Below are positions 53,433-64,000 of a stretch of 64,000 nucleotides of DNA, one piece after another; position 1 is the first letter of the stretch, and each line of letters starts with the position of its first letter. The translations under genes were made by a program, and so were the position numbers. The notes beneath the pieces are model-generated. The model was not told the origin of the DNA. It worked only from the letters and a program-made list of their open reading frames with translations, and did no database searches. The DNA is taken from NCBI GenBank assembly GCA_018105865.1, contig CM030852.1:7886034-7950033 (forward strand). Reading direction: 5' to 3'. Source of the DNA: Metaphire vulgaris. Taxonomy: Eukaryota > Annelida > Clitellata > Crassiclitellata > Megascolecidae.

Positions 53433-53515
53433 CAGGGTTGCCAAGTCATTTTGCTAGCTGGATGCCAAAAGCCCTGAATTGGATGCCAAAATATCTCGCT
53501 CGATGCCAAATCATC
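53433..53515 (+). mobile_element. hAT left end with GGATGCCAAA repeats
   Basis: Starts CAGGGTTGCCAAGTCATTTT and carries GGATGCCAAA/CGATGCCAAA three times, as in hAT elements of the CAGGGTTGCCAA type. Its right end was not found; it passes into ATT repeats. Confidence 0.55.
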
Positions 53516-53519
53516 ATCA

Positions 53520-53596
53520 TTACCATTAATATTATTATTTTATTATTATTATTATTACTAGATCAGATGTGTTTTACTATTACTACCATTACTATC

Positions 53597-53638
<42 letters not shown>

Positions 53639-53760
53639 CTTTTATTATACTTTTATTATACTTTTATTATACTTTTATTATACTTTTATTATACTTTTAT
53701 TATTATAAATTATTACAACTGGATTATAACTAAAGATGAACTTTTCTTCTATGATGCGAT

Positions 53761-53812
<52 letters not shown>
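53520..53812. repeat. (ATT)n, 11-bp (TTTTATTATAC)n and (TA)n cluster
   Basis: ATT units to 53636, six to seven units of an 11-mer TTTTATTATAC (53637-53703), then about 24 TA units (53764-53811). Confidence 0.95.
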
Positions 53813-53816
<4 letters not shown>

Positions 53817-54329
53817 TGATGCATTTCTGTTAAATACTTTTGATACTGCTTGCTGTTTTTGAGCTAACTGAACCATTTCCTAAGATTAGGTCTTTTCTAA
53901 AGATGTTTGCCCATTCATTACTTTTCATGATCTTTGATGCTATATTATTATAGATTACTCATATGCTTTATATAAGTTTTAAATAATTGATTAAATAACT
54001 AATGAGGGTTTGTTCCTCATGTTCACTTTGAATTAGCACTGACGATTGTTTGATCATTATACCAAGTGAAGGACATAATTACAGGACTTGATGTTTATTT
54101 CTCTAGCACCTGGCCTGTTTGGCTTACTGTAATCTTTTCTGACAATCCTATGTCAACTTAGTTGAGCTTAAACTGCTTAATTAAGGTTTAGAGTATTTAT
54201 ATTTAGTTTTGACTCAGATTAATTAAGGTTTTGTGTGTGTGTGTGTGTCTATATTTAGTGTGTTTTACTGGTTTACATTTCTAGCAGTTTTTTTTCTAAG
54301 CTCAAATCCCCTTAAATTAACTATCTATA
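53813..54329. other. AT-rich, possibly 5' UTR of the LINE that follows
   Basis: No frame. Contains a short (TG)n at 54234-54248. It may be LINE F leader sequence, but no boundary is visible. Confidence 0.3.
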
Positions 54330-54663
54330 ATGACCGTTAATGGTAGCGATAACAATATATTTATTTTAACTAAATATTGTGAAAATAAATTAACTGAACA
54401 CAAACTAGATTCAGACCCTGACATCAATTTTTTTAACAACTTGGATATACCTTTGAGTAATAACTATGATATTGAAAATATTAACAATTACCCCAATTCA
54501 TTAAAACATAACTCTTCTTTCAATGTAGTCCATATTAACTGCAGAAGTATTTTCAACAAAATTAATGAAATTAAATTTATTTCTGAAATACTTAAAATTA
54601 ATCTATTTGCTCTTTCAGAAACGTGGCTTAAATCTGAAATTACTAAACTTATTTCACTTGATG

Positions 54664-54668
54664 GATTA

Positions 54669-54734
<66 letters not shown>
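54664..54734 (+). repeat. (ATT)n expansion inside LINE F endonuclease
   Basis: About 23 ATT units that keep the frame open as poly-Leu between ISLDG and the next endonuclease block. Confidence 0.95.
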
Positions 54735-54735
<1 letters not shown>

Positions 54736-54895
54736 ACTTGAGCACAAGTCTAGAAGCAACCTTAAAAGAGGAGGAGTGGGGTTCCTACTTGAAAATTCTA
54801 TTCGCTATGAAATATTGAAAATTTCTACCTCTGAATATAAAACATTGTAATATTTAGCTATTAAAATCCTATTAGATAAAACTAAAAACATCTCA

Positions 54896-55312
54896 ATGGT
54901 ATTTTTATATAGACCTCCTGGAACCTCAATTGAACTATTCAACTCTGAATTTGAATCTTTACTGAATAATAATGCTCTTAAAAATAATGTAGTAATCATG
55001 GGTGATCTAAATATTAACCTATTAAAAATTGATGTACATGGATCGCCTGCAGACTTTAATAACACGATGTTAGCTAATCGATTTATTCCCATAATAAATA
55101 AACCCACTAGAGTAACTCCATTTAGTGGATCTTTAATTGACAACTTCTTCATCAACTTTTACTCTAACAATTTAAATTCAGCTATACTTCAATATCCGAT
55201 ATCTGACCATTTTCCTATAATCTTATTCCTAGGCTTAAAACCTGATAGAAAATTATGTAATAAAATTTCCAATTATAGAAAAATAGATGCTGAGCACAAA
55301 AATTATTTTTAA
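54896..55312 (+). pseudogene. LINE F endonuclease C-terminal part
   Basis: 138 codons: MVFLYRPPGTSIELFNSEFE, NNVVIMGDLNINLLKI (D-x-N catalytic motif), TRVTPFSGSLIDNFFINFYS and PISDHFPIILFL (terminal S-D-H). The domain itself is intact here, but stops precede it. Confidence 0.85.
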
Positions 55313-56802
55313 AAAAGAATGAAATCAGCAAACTGGAACAAAGTTAAACAACTTTGTTTAGAAAATAAAACCAACCAAGCATACACTATTTTCTTAGATA
55401 TTTTTACACATCACTATCAAGAATCTTTTCCAGTTATATCCAAGACACCTGTAAATAAATATAAAAACCCTAGATAACTCCGGTTTATATAAATCAATAA
55501 AAACTAAGACAAAGTTATATATAAAGTACTTAAAAATCCTTCCAGTGAAAATAAAAAAGCCTTTAATAAATTTAATAATAAATTTAAAATTATAATGAGA
55601 AATGCTGAAAAACTTTATTATTCCTATAAAATTACTAAATGCACAAAAACAATTCCTGCATGTGGAAATGTATTAACAATATATTAAAAAATAGTAACTT
55701 AAACACTGAATTAATACTGAAACCATTTGATGAAAAGATGGTATTTCTAATAACAATATAAATACCTCAGATAGATTTAATAACTATTTTGTTAATGTTG
55801 GACCAGATATAGCATCAAAAATTCAACCAACTCTTGGTACGCCAACAATCGCTTAAACAATCGCTTAAAGGCAGTCCAAATTGTCATATTTTCCAAATAT
55901 TTCCCACTACTGTACATGAAGTTAATGATATAAAAAATCTAAAACAAAAAAATTCCTCGAGATATGACGACATAAATCAAAACATAGTCATTGAATGTGC
56001 AGACTATATATCTGAAACTCTTTCTGATATAATAAATTCTTCTTTAACAACTGTTATAGGAACAGATAAAAATAAAATTGCAAAGGTCATTTCAATATAT
56101 AAATCTGCGTCCAAATCTATTATATCTAACTATAGCCCTATTTATAATTTACCTATTTTTCCAAAATACTCGAAAAGGCTATGTTCAACCGAGCGATTAA
56201 CTATCTAGATAAATATAAAATGTTATCTGACTATCAATTTGGATTCAGACCCAATAACTCTACTTATATGCCTTTTATGACTTTAATAGATATAGTAGCT
56301 AACAATTTTGAATCACACAATCATTCTATAGGAATTTTCCTTGACTTAGAAAAAGCTTTTGATGCTATAGATCATAATATTCTTCTAAATAAACTTGCCT
56401 ACTATGCTTTTAAAGGTCTTTCTCAAATCTGGTTTACTAATTATTTATCAAATCGCAAACAATTTACATGGGTAAATTCACAAAAATCTGAACTAAAAAT
56501 TTAATATACGGAGTACCTCAAGGCTCAATACTTGGCCCTCTTCTATTTTTAGTATTTATAAATGATTTGTCCAACGTTTCGTCGTTTTTTTTACATTTTT
56601 CCTATTTTGCTGATGATACCAATTTAATGACAAGTCACAAAGACCTGAAGGAACTAACTACTCAAATACATTTTGAAGTAATAAAATATCAAATTGGTTT
56701 AAAATTAATAAACTTGCCCTTAACCTATACAAAACAAATTTTATATACTTCCACAACAAAAGCAAAGCTAACAGTCCTAAATTAGATCCGACAAATATAA
56801 AT

Positions 56803-57786
56803 GATCAATCAATCAATCAATAAACTTTTATGGCGCCACTATCATAATGCCCAGGGCATCAGCCCATGGCGCACCAAATTAGAGCCAGGTCAATCCGGAA
56901 GATCAGTCAGAACAGCGGGGGAGCAATCTAAGAGGGGTAAGCCAAGTCAAACAGGTCAGTTTTAAGACTAGATCTAAAAGATGATACATTTTTAGTTTTA
57001 CGAAGTTATATTGGTAATGAATTCCAAAAAAGCTTAGGACCACACACTGAGAAACAACTAGTGCCACTGACGGTGCGAGAATAAGGAACAACAAATGAAT
57101 GCCCTGCCGAATACCTATAGTGGATTGAGTAATGGTCGAGGGATTAGTCGCATCTTAAGGTAATAGGGTTCATTATGTAATATGGTTTTAAATACCAAAA
57201 GACAAATTTTATAATTAATTCGGTATTTGATATGAAGCCAATGTAAGGACTGTCTTGTTGGAGTTATATGTTCGAATCTTGGAGTTTTGGATATGACTCT
57301 AACTAAGGAATTTTGTACTCTCTGGAGTTTCTGCATATTTGAATTGGTGATGCCAAAAAGCAAGGAATTGCAATAATCTAGGCGACTAGATACCAATGCA
57401 TTGGCTAACTGAATAAGAACAGGCTTAGGGAGGAGATGTCTGATGCGATAGATGTCCCGAATATGATAATGAGAAATTTTACAGACTGAATTTATGTGAC
57501 ATAGTAAAAGAGAGAGAAGAGTCAAATATCACACCAAGGTAGCGAGCAGAAGTAATTCTAGGAACAACAGTGGAGTTTCCTAATACTACGGATTTCAGAG
57601 ATTCAACTTTAGTCAATTGAGCTGGAGTACCAAATAGCAAGAACTCAGTTTTTGATGAATTCAAAAGAAGCTTATTTGAATCCATCCATGACTGAATATT
57701 AGTAAAGACAGTGGATAGAGTCTTAAGGGATAAGTTTGAAGAAGATTGATCAAAAGATATGAGAATTTTAGTATCATCAGCATAAA
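56803..57786 (-). mobile_element. L2-like LINE, 5'-truncated, inserted in LINE F
   Basis: From 57786 down: LYADDTKIL (catalytic ADD at the very 5' end), SNKLLLNSSKTEFLLFGTPA, RYLGVIFDSSLSF, SVCKISHYHIRDIYRIRHLL, LDYCNSLLFGITNSNMQKLQ, FEHITPTRQSLHWLHI. The UTR follows, with the GGCGCCATAAAAGTTTATTG block and a (TTGA)n tail at 56803-56815. LINE F reads across the site (AKLTVLN to SMKFLGITVD), so this insertion is younger. A short ATGAT duplication may flank it. Confidence 0.9.
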
Positions 57787-58448
57787 GATGATACCACCAT
57801 AATACAAAAAATCATCCATGAAATTCTTAGGCATTACTGTAGATCAGCATTTAAACTGGAAAGAACACGTGGATGAATTATCAAATGAATTAGCTAAGAA
57901 TTTAAATATAATTAGACATGTAAAATATCTACTTGACTCAAGAGCCCTTCACAAACTTTATTTTTTCCGAATCCACTCTTACCTAACATATTGTACTATA
58001 ATCTGGAGAAATACATATAAATCAAACACAAATAGAATTTAAATGCTGCAAAACAAAGCTATAAGACTAATATTTAAAGATTTAGATTATACCAATACTA
58101 CTAACCAATACAATAAATTTAACATTCTAAAAATTGAGAATTTACATAAACAACAATCTGCTTTATTTATCTTCGAATATCGACTTAATCTGCTACCACT
58201 ATGCAAATGCAAATTCTATGCAAATACATTTTTTTAAAGAATAAATAATAAATGCGATCTTATTCTCAGAAACAAGGCAAATATCTATCTCCAATATGCT
58301 TCAACTAATACTAGATTATTTACTGTTGACCAAATTACGGGAACTATTTCCCTTAGGTCAACCCTTTTCTCAAAGATAATCCTTATTTATGTAATGTGGC
58401 ACTGGTCAAATTTGTTGTTTATCAATCAGTTTAATATATCTATACTAT

Positions 58449-58555
58449 CAGGAGCGCCCATCCTTCCTGGCTGCTGGAAGCAGCTTCCCCTTTCCCTGTT
58501 CTCCATTCCCTCTCCTACACCTAAACGGAGATCCGGCATGGATTTACCTACATCA

Positions 58556-58647
<92 letters not shown>

Positions 58648-59551
58648 GAAAAACTAGCAGTACAGCACTCGACACTGGACATTGACACCCCTGCCGCAAA
58701 TTTATGGAAAAGCCTGGTGAAATTTTTGGGGAAATTTTTGAAATCAGTATATGCTCGTAGTGAATTTCAGTGTATTTTCGACATTACATTGCACACTTTG
58801 GTGCACCAGGATAGGTCTCATACCAGTAACTTGTACTAACTTCTAATTCTCAATTTCTGGAAAATTCCAACAGCCACAAAGCACTAATAGTCATAGATGT
58901 CAGTTGAAACTAAAGAGAGATATCGTAGTAATTGCGCTGGCAAACTATTCAAAATTACCTGCAAATTATCTATTTTGTTTAGTATTTAGTTTAAAAATTA
59001 GATTTCTCAAACAACCACACCTAGGCCTACATCATTTGTATAGGTATTAGGCCTAAAGCTGCAACAACTGCAAAAGGGATAACTAGACTTACGGCAGTTG
59101 ACTGAAACAAGTCTCATGAAACAATATCTCATTGCACTGTTTCGCAGTCGAATGGATTGTAATTTGTTGATGGAGGTCTTTGAAAGGCTATAGTGGAGGA
59201 ATTTGAAGTAGTCTAATTTGGAATGTAAATGTGAGTCTATTGGTTTGTTATAAGTTATATTTCACATGAAGTTTACATTCTGCATCATTAGAATGACTGT
59301 ACGTAAAAGTGACAATAATAATAAAATTTTATGAATGTCTGATAATAATGAACTTGAATTGAGTACCGGTAAGCTTATATGAAGTTACAAAATTGCAATG
59401 CAGTAAAACCAGTAATTTACTTGCACAGGCATTTAGGGGCTTATCGAATTAATATGCTATTCTAACGTAAAACCAAAACTCAGGGGGATTTCCTCCCCTA
59501 GGTTTTCTAGGAAGCATTTGCTTCCTTTCCTCCATTGTGTGGGCGCCCCTG
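58449..59551 (-). mobile_element. hAT element N1, copy B
   Basis: Ends CAGGAGCGCCCATCC and GTGTGGGCGCCCCTG lie between an exact 8-bp duplication TATACTAT (58441-58448 and 59552-59559). 1,103 bp. Relative to copy A (30334-31846) it is inverted and lacks both nested insertions. Contains (ATT)n at 58557-58646 and the L2-like LINE scrap at about 59120-59215. No transposase gene. It sits in the 3' part of LINE F. Confidence 0.95.
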
Positions 59552-59884
59552 TATACTATCAATAACTATAGTAATCTGGTGTCATAGTGCAGTAGAGGCT
59601 GTTCAGATTAATTCTTCCTTTCTTGTTTGTAAACAACATGATTTCGTCTGATGTATACGTATAAGATTAATCTGTCTGTATCCAAATTGTTGTTGTTGAG
59701 AAATGAAAAAATGATTGATTGATTAAATTTTATCAGAACTACATTGAACATCGTGCAAAATGGCAAGGGTGCCACAAAATTTCTTGGCAACCAGACAAAG
59801 GCCTGTTAGGATGCTTAGATAATGCCAAATAATACCAAGGACGAATATGAGTGGAATAATTGAATTTATGAATTATGTCGGTCA

Positions 59885-61361
59885 GTGATATGCCATTCTC
59901 AGGCTGAAAAACGGCAAAACGGCAAAGACCCAGGGGCAGATGGCATCCCTGCTAGGCTACTTAAATGTGTAATATTGACCCTGTATCCAGAACTCTTCAT
60001 TCACTCTTCCAGAAAGTAAAGAGATCTGGTAAGGTGCCAGCGGCCTGGAAGGACAAGGACAAAGGCCCCTGGAATGGGTGCAAAAGCTATAGACCGATTA
60101 CCTTACTTTCCGCTCCGGGTAAAGTCTTCGCACACGTCTTACTAGCGCGTATACAGTCTCTTCTCACCGCCTACCGTAGACTGCAACAATCGGGATTAAC
60201 GAAAAATAGATCTACACTTGACGCCATCCTTTTATCTGAAATCCACCGAGAGTTTCGCCAACCACTCCATGTCGCATACGTAGACTTTCAAGGCGCCTTC
60301 GATTCTGTCGACAGAGAAGCCATTTGGAAAACACTTAGAGGCATCGGCGTACCAAAGATTATTCTCGACCTAATGAAAGACCTGCACAACAATACCACTG
60401 GACAAGTCCGCTTCGGCAACCGCCTGTCAGCGAAGTTCCATACTATATTTGGAGCTAGACAGGGATGCATACATACTGGCTCCAGCTCCTTTTTGCTGTG
60501 CCATGGATCTCATTATGAAATGGACCACAGCTAAAAGCACATATCTTCAGTTAGGCCAGTACACGTTTTCTGACCTGGACTAACGCAGACGATGTCACCC
60601 TGTTAACTGGAAATCTCAACACACTCCCTGCCACACTCCTCCTGCAAATGGAGGCTGAAGCCTCCAAACTTGGCCTTCATTTTTCATGTTCAAAAATGAA
60701 AGTGCAGAACATTTGTTTTGGCCCTGACTGTCCACCACTTCACCTGGGATCCGAAACTGTGGAATCAATTGAAAGCTTCTGCCAATATACTGAACATGAC
60801 CAACCCACGCGAGGAATCCATCAGACGTATGGGAATTACTCCCACTGTTCGACAGCGACTAAGAAGAATATGGAACCAACGCAGGTTGAGCATTGAGACA
60901 AATTTCGTCTGTACAAGTGCCTTGTCCTTTCCGTCCTTCTTTACGGCAGCGAAACCTGGGAAATGACCAAACAGGACTGGATGAGACTGGAAGCATTTCA
61001 TACTAAAGACCAACGTCGAATCCTCGGAATCAAATGGTTAGACTTTACAACCAATGTGGAGCTATACCAGCTATCTGGCCTGGAGACGTTGCACGACATG
61101 ATCCGCTGACTAGGACTCTTTGGACACGTCGCTAGACTACCGACCAATGTGCTAAGCATCAGCTGCACTGCAGCTTGCTACCGCTGTCCGTGACGTCGTA
61201 AACTGGCTGGAGTAGGCCTCTCGGCAGACCACCCACAACTTGGTGTCACCACATCCACGATGACTGCAGATTGCCTCCACTTTGAAGCAATTCAGTCTGC
61301 ACAGGACAGAACCTTGTGGCGAGAAATCGTTACGACCAACAGGGCTACACGAGATGATTGA
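59885..61361 (+). mobile_element. LINE (family G), RT and C-terminus
   Basis: RT: GADGIPARLLKC-like start near 59935, SLFQKVKRSGKVPAAWKD, CKSYRPITLLSAPGKVFAHV, RSTLDAILLSEIHREFRQPL, VAYVDFQGAFDSVDREAIWK, GARQGC. The palm motif near 60580 is broken by a stop just before ADD. C-terminal pieces: MEAEASKLGLHFSCSKMKVQ, RRIWNQRRLSIET, SVLLYGSETW-like, RILGIKWLDFTTNVELYQL, ending EIVTTNRATR-like near 61350. A rearranged segment lies at 60780-60860. Frames broken at least six times. Confidence 0.88.
59965..60534 (+). pseudogene. LINE G RT fingers and palm start
   Basis: 189 open codons from PVSRTLHSLF to GARQGC; the FQGAFDSVD motif holds the first catalytic Asp. After RQGC the frame shifts, so the FADD-type motif is lost from this frame. 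Confidence 0.85.
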
Positions 61362-61384
61362 TCGAGTGATATCCAATTTGTGTG

Positions 61385-61720
61385 GAATAGTATGGAGAGA
61401 GGAGGGCGGAATATATTAATGGGATGGGGTTGGAAATAGAGAGCGGAGGAGGGTATTGAGAAACGAGAGGAGTGAGTAGTGTAAATAAAAAGAGGAGAAG
61501 GGTGCAGAGAGGGAAGAGGAGGGAATAAAGCATAGAGCAGAGAAAGTGACGGAAAGGCATGATATCTTTTTATGGCGTAGTAAGTGAGGAAAGAGATGGG
61601 AAGCGAAAGAGGAGAGGAATTCGGAAAAGAAGATAGCGATACAGAAGTCAGATGAGTGAGAGCTTAGAGAGAGGAATGGGAAGGAGAAGGGAGAGAATGC
61701 AAAATGAAGAGACAAATACA
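61385..61720. repeat. Purine-rich tract
   Basis: More than 330 bases strongly biased to A and G on the plus strand (GGAGAGAGG, GAGAAGGG words) without a simple period. The mirror Ser/Phe/Leu frames are artefacts. Confidence 0.7.
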
Positions 61721-61744
61721 TGCACACGCAAAGTTAACGGTATG

Positions 61745-61972
61745 CAGGATATACAAACAATGTTAAAAGGCGGTATACTCCATACGCCAGCGTGGGCCTT
61801 CGCTGAACCGCCTTCAGTTTGACATGGCAACATGAAAGTGAGAGCTTTTGCCACTCTTACCCTCGCTGCCTTTTCTTCCAGCCATTTACAACTGAGTCGA
61901 CTGAGGTTGCTTTGGACCTCAGGATTAGCAGACCAGTGTGCTAACGACTACTCCAAAGCGCACTATACGATA
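61745..61972 (-). mobile_element. Possible second tRNA-derived SINE relic
   Basis: On the minus strand the start near 61965 reads GTCGTTAGCACACTGGTCTG, CTAATCCTGAGGTC, like the A-box to anticodon part of tRNA-headed SINEs; the B-box is not preserved. The body runs to about 61745. No target duplication seen. Confidence 0.35.
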
Positions 61973-61977
61973 TAGGC

Positions 61978-62057
<80 letters not shown>
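61978..62057. repeat. (TA)n microsatellite
   Basis: About 40 TA units, directly abutting the element that starts at 62058. Confidence 0.97.
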
Positions 62058-62060
<3 letters not shown>

Positions 62061-62686
62061 CTCCGAGAGGGGGCAGGGGGCAAATGCACAGAGGCCCAGC
62101 GGTCTGGAGGGGGCCCGGGCCAAACCGGCCAATGATGAATATGCATAATTAACAATAATACCAATAATAACACTAAAGAAATGGGACCCGGCAAGTAAAA
62201 AAGGGGGCCCGGACACGAGGACATCAAAAGCATCAAAATGAACAGTGTGAACAGGGGCGTCATTTGGGGAGGGGCAGGCGGGCACCCAAGAAAAATGAAG
62301 AAACGATGTATTAAGTTAATAAATAAATGTGAAATGTGCAAAAAATCATCGCCAAAATTGTCAAAAATTTGCCCAAAAATGTCAAAAATTTTAAAATTTG
62401 CCAAACTTGGTCCAAAAATTGCCCATAATTTGCCAAAATTTGTCAAAAAATTATCTCGCTCCCAAGAAAAGTGTGAAATGACGCTACTGAATGTGAAAAA
62501 GAGCGACAGGAAAAATGGTTTCCACTAGGTTTTCACTAGTTTTCGAGAGTTGCAACATGACATCGTGTCGGTTAATTTGGGTTAAACCAATGACAACCAA
62601 AACAGGGTCGTCAATAATTGTTTAAAATTTTTTCGGGGCCCGCCGGCCATTCTGCACAAGGGGCCCGGAATTTCTCTCGGCGGGCC
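62058..62686. mobile_element. GC-ended DNA element inside a (TA)n tract
   Basis: Ends GGCCTCCGAGAG and CTCTCGGCGGGCC are inverted repeats with one mismatch and one gap, and both are flanked by TA repeats. Further inside both ends have GGGCCCGG words. The interior holds a complete small hAT (62252-62489). No coding capacity; superfamily unknown. Confidence 0.65.
62252..62489. mobile_element. Small hAT nested in the GC-ended element
   Basis: Left end CAGGGGCGTCATTTGGGG, right end GAAATGACGCTACTG (inverted, 11 of 13). Target duplication AGTGTGAA/AATGTGAA (62244-62251, 62490-62497; 7 of 8). 238 bp; the interior has TGCCAAAA/GTCAAAAATT words repeated. Confidence 0.85.
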
Positions 62687-62757
62687 TATATATATATATA
62701 TATATATTTATTTATTTATTTATTTATTTATGTATTTATTTATTTATTTATTTTTAA
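62687..62757. repeat. (TA)n(TTTA)n microsatellite
   Basis: TA units then about 13 TTTA units. Confidence 0.95.
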
Positions 62758-63124
62758 ATAAAGTCATTCTATACTTAGAGTAAAGCGTGGATAAGTTGTA
62801 AGTTGTTGGCAACTTTTAACGTGAAAGCAGCTGTTTCCAGCTGGTTTATAACATGAACTTTCAATAGATTCGGGTTTTTGCTTATTGCCCATTGGGCTAG
62901 AGAACACGAACTTATGATTATTTATAATCCATTCTTCCGCAATAAAACTTGCTAAAATTGCAGGCAAGCCAGTTTCTTAATATTCGGCTGGAGTATGTCA
63001 GGCGAATTACCCGTAATTTAATAGTTCTACTGAGGTGATGTGGTGTATAATTTTTTGTTTTGCACATAAGATACTATTAATCCTTATTCATTTATAGATC
63101 ACCTCTTCGTCTCTCTTCTCAGTC

Positions 63125-63302
63125 CAGTGGCGGCTCCAGGATTTGGCAAGTGGGGCGGGGCCGTTGAGGTGGCAACTTCTAATCACGGGGACAACCATTT
63201 GTTGTTTAATGTATGGAGCATTAAGTAGAGGGTCTCAACTGGGTGGGGGCAGGCACTCAATAGGGGGCACGGGCCCCTGGCCCTCCGGTGGAGCCGCCAC
63301 TG
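63125..63302. mobile_element. Small hAT MITE with GGCGGCTCCA ends
   Basis: Left CAGTGGCGGCTCCA and right TGGAGCCGCCACTG are exact inverted repeats of 14 bp. The right flank CTTCTCAC resembles CTTCTCAG at 63114-63121, offset by a few bases, so the target duplication is only approximate. 178 bp, GC-rich, no frame. It lies in the third intron, about 160 bp before exon 4. Confidence 0.8.
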
Positions 63303-63460
63303 CTTCTCACCAGTCCTCTATGATTTTATGTCAGGATCATGCCACTATAGAATAATAATGATGAAAACCTTGTATCAAAAATTGTTGTCAGTTCGGCAAT
63401 CAAATGGTTTGATTCATAGAATTAGCTTTCGTATAATTAAAAGCATTTTAATCTTTTTAG

Positions 63461-63541
63461 TCTGTGAAGCACAGCCTAGCTTATCGGCTGCTGATTTGTC
63501 GTCTACAGCTAGCATGAGTGGCAATCTAGTCAGAAAAAACA
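63461..63541 (+). CDS. Candidate exon 4 of a SKAP-like adaptor gene (start of PH domain)
   Basis: Acceptor TTTTAATCTTTTTAG|TC and a strong donor AACA|GTAAGTG. The 81 bases finish a Val codon, encode CEAQPSLSAADLSSTASM and SGNLVRKN, and leave one base, in phase with exon 3. The final MSGNLVRKN fits the first beta strand of a PH domain (SKAP: AGYLEKRxKD). In SKAPs this domain binds phosphoinositides at the plasma membrane. The rest of the PH and the SH3 domain would lie beyond 64000. Confidence 0.6.
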
Positions 63542-64000
63542 GTAAGTGTTGCTGTCTGTCTTTTCTTGATGTAGTTTATTGAATTTGTGAAATGATTAGA
63601 TCATTTCATATTTTATTTTTACACTGATTGATAGCAGGTGACTTTGACATACACGATGTTTCGTTAAATCGAGACCCTTTAATATTTTGGTCATTAAGTT
63701 CATTAAGTGCAGTTTAAAAATGTAACAAATGCTGGATAGTTGACAACCTTTACTTTGTTGATCCTGAGCTTCTTCAGCAAGTTATGGCATTGAATTGCTG
63801 AGGAATGGGACAAGTTGGACCAGCTTGCAATTTAAATGATAATGCAACTGGACAGTGATGAAAGAGACTGAGCATTTGGTAGCAGGTGAAGAGTCTGAAC
63901 ACAAGATGTCAACAATCGCCACTTCTCATTTGACCACTTCTAGACTTTCAGGCTCACCTCTTTGAAATACTGTCATTAACGTTTGAGAAAATATCAGTAA
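63542..64000 (+). other. Intronic sequence to window end
   Basis: No exon, transposon end or frame could be supported after the donor at 63542. Confidence 0.35.

Larger units (their letters stand above)
54330..59727 (+). mobile_element. CR1-like LINE (family F), split by an L2-like LINE and a hAT
   Basis: Endonuclease from 54510: FNVVHINCRSIFNKINEIKF, LFALSETWLKSEIT (catalytic Glu), then after a poly-Leu ATT array SNLKRGGVGFLLENSIRY, VFLYRPPGTSIELFNSEF, VVIMGDLNINLLKI, PISDHFPII. Linker 55320-55800. RT 55830-56790: NSSRYDDINQNIV, LSDYQFGFRPNNST, FLDLEKAFDAIDHNILLNKL, GVPQGSILGPLLFLVFINDL, YFADDTNLMTS (catalytic ADD). After the insert at 56803-57786: FLGITVDQHLNWKEHVDELS, YCTIIWRNTY, KAIRLIF. 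After the hAT, it ends in a TGATTGATTGATT tail at 59710-59727. More than ten stops or shifts. Low GC. Confidence 0.9.

Noticed and set aside
62238..62528. 96-codon basic frame
   Set aside because: It spans a small hAT element with repeated GTCAAAAATT words; no homology signal.

Overview
This window is animal (metazoan) genomic DNA. It has spliceosomal exon signals, long AT-rich introns, A/T-rich microsatellites and no operon-like gene order. Nearly everything recognisable is transposable-element DNA: at least ten lineages of APE-type non-LTR retrotransposons (LINEs), many hAT-type DNA elements with 8-bp target duplications (TSDs), a decayed Ty3/Gypsy element, two solo LTRs, a 5S rRNA-derived SINE, a tRNA-derived SINE and a Tc1/mariner-like MITE. 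The mix looks like an invertebrate, possibly marine, but the phylum cannot be decided from the sequence.

One host gene can be argued for. Four short plus-strand exons (32532-32574, 48127-48291, 50241-50339, 63461-63541) have AG/GT borders, and every junction keeps the same phase (one base left over, two bases taken up). The spliced peptide looks like the N-terminus of a SKAP-type adaptor: a short helical start with a D-V-E-x-F-L motif, an acidic stretch with a Y-D-D-I site, then the first strand of a probable PH domain. The gene continues past the right edge. Its introns (about 15.6, 1.9 and 13.1 kb) hold most of the transposons.

Layout. 1-5.3 kb: LINE remnants and a small hAT. 5.6-8.6 kb: a hAT with a transposase relic, and a LINE carrying a 5S SINE. 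8.9-12.6 kb: one LINE split by two solo LTRs and a second LINE. 12.6-15 kb: hAT relics. 15.9-19 kb: an L2/CR1-like LINE with a huge (TAC)n(AAT)n tail. 19.3-22.1 kb: a LINE split by a LINE that may be 5'-inverted. 23.2-28.2 kb: transposase-like and Gypsy remnants on the minus strand. 28.7-31.9 kb: a tandem repeat broken by a LINE, then a hAT carrying two further insertions. 32.5 kb: first host exon. 35-37.7 kb: minus-strand LINE. 38.1-41.2 kb: a young full-length LINE with a 5' inversion. 41.5-44.7 kb: three-level nest and minisatellite family. 45.4-47.2 kb: LINE with a long intact RT frame. 47.6-53.4 kb: SINEs, LINEs, two host exons and a 41-bp minisatellite. 54.3-59.7 kb: CR1-like LINE split by an L2-like LINE and a hAT. 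59.9-62.7 kb: another LINE and a hAT nested in an element inside a (TA)n tract. 63.1-64 kb: hAT MITE and the last exon.

Insertion order can be read in many places because removing an insertion and one TSD copy restores a continuous element. Element clade names are from memory of motifs, not from a search.
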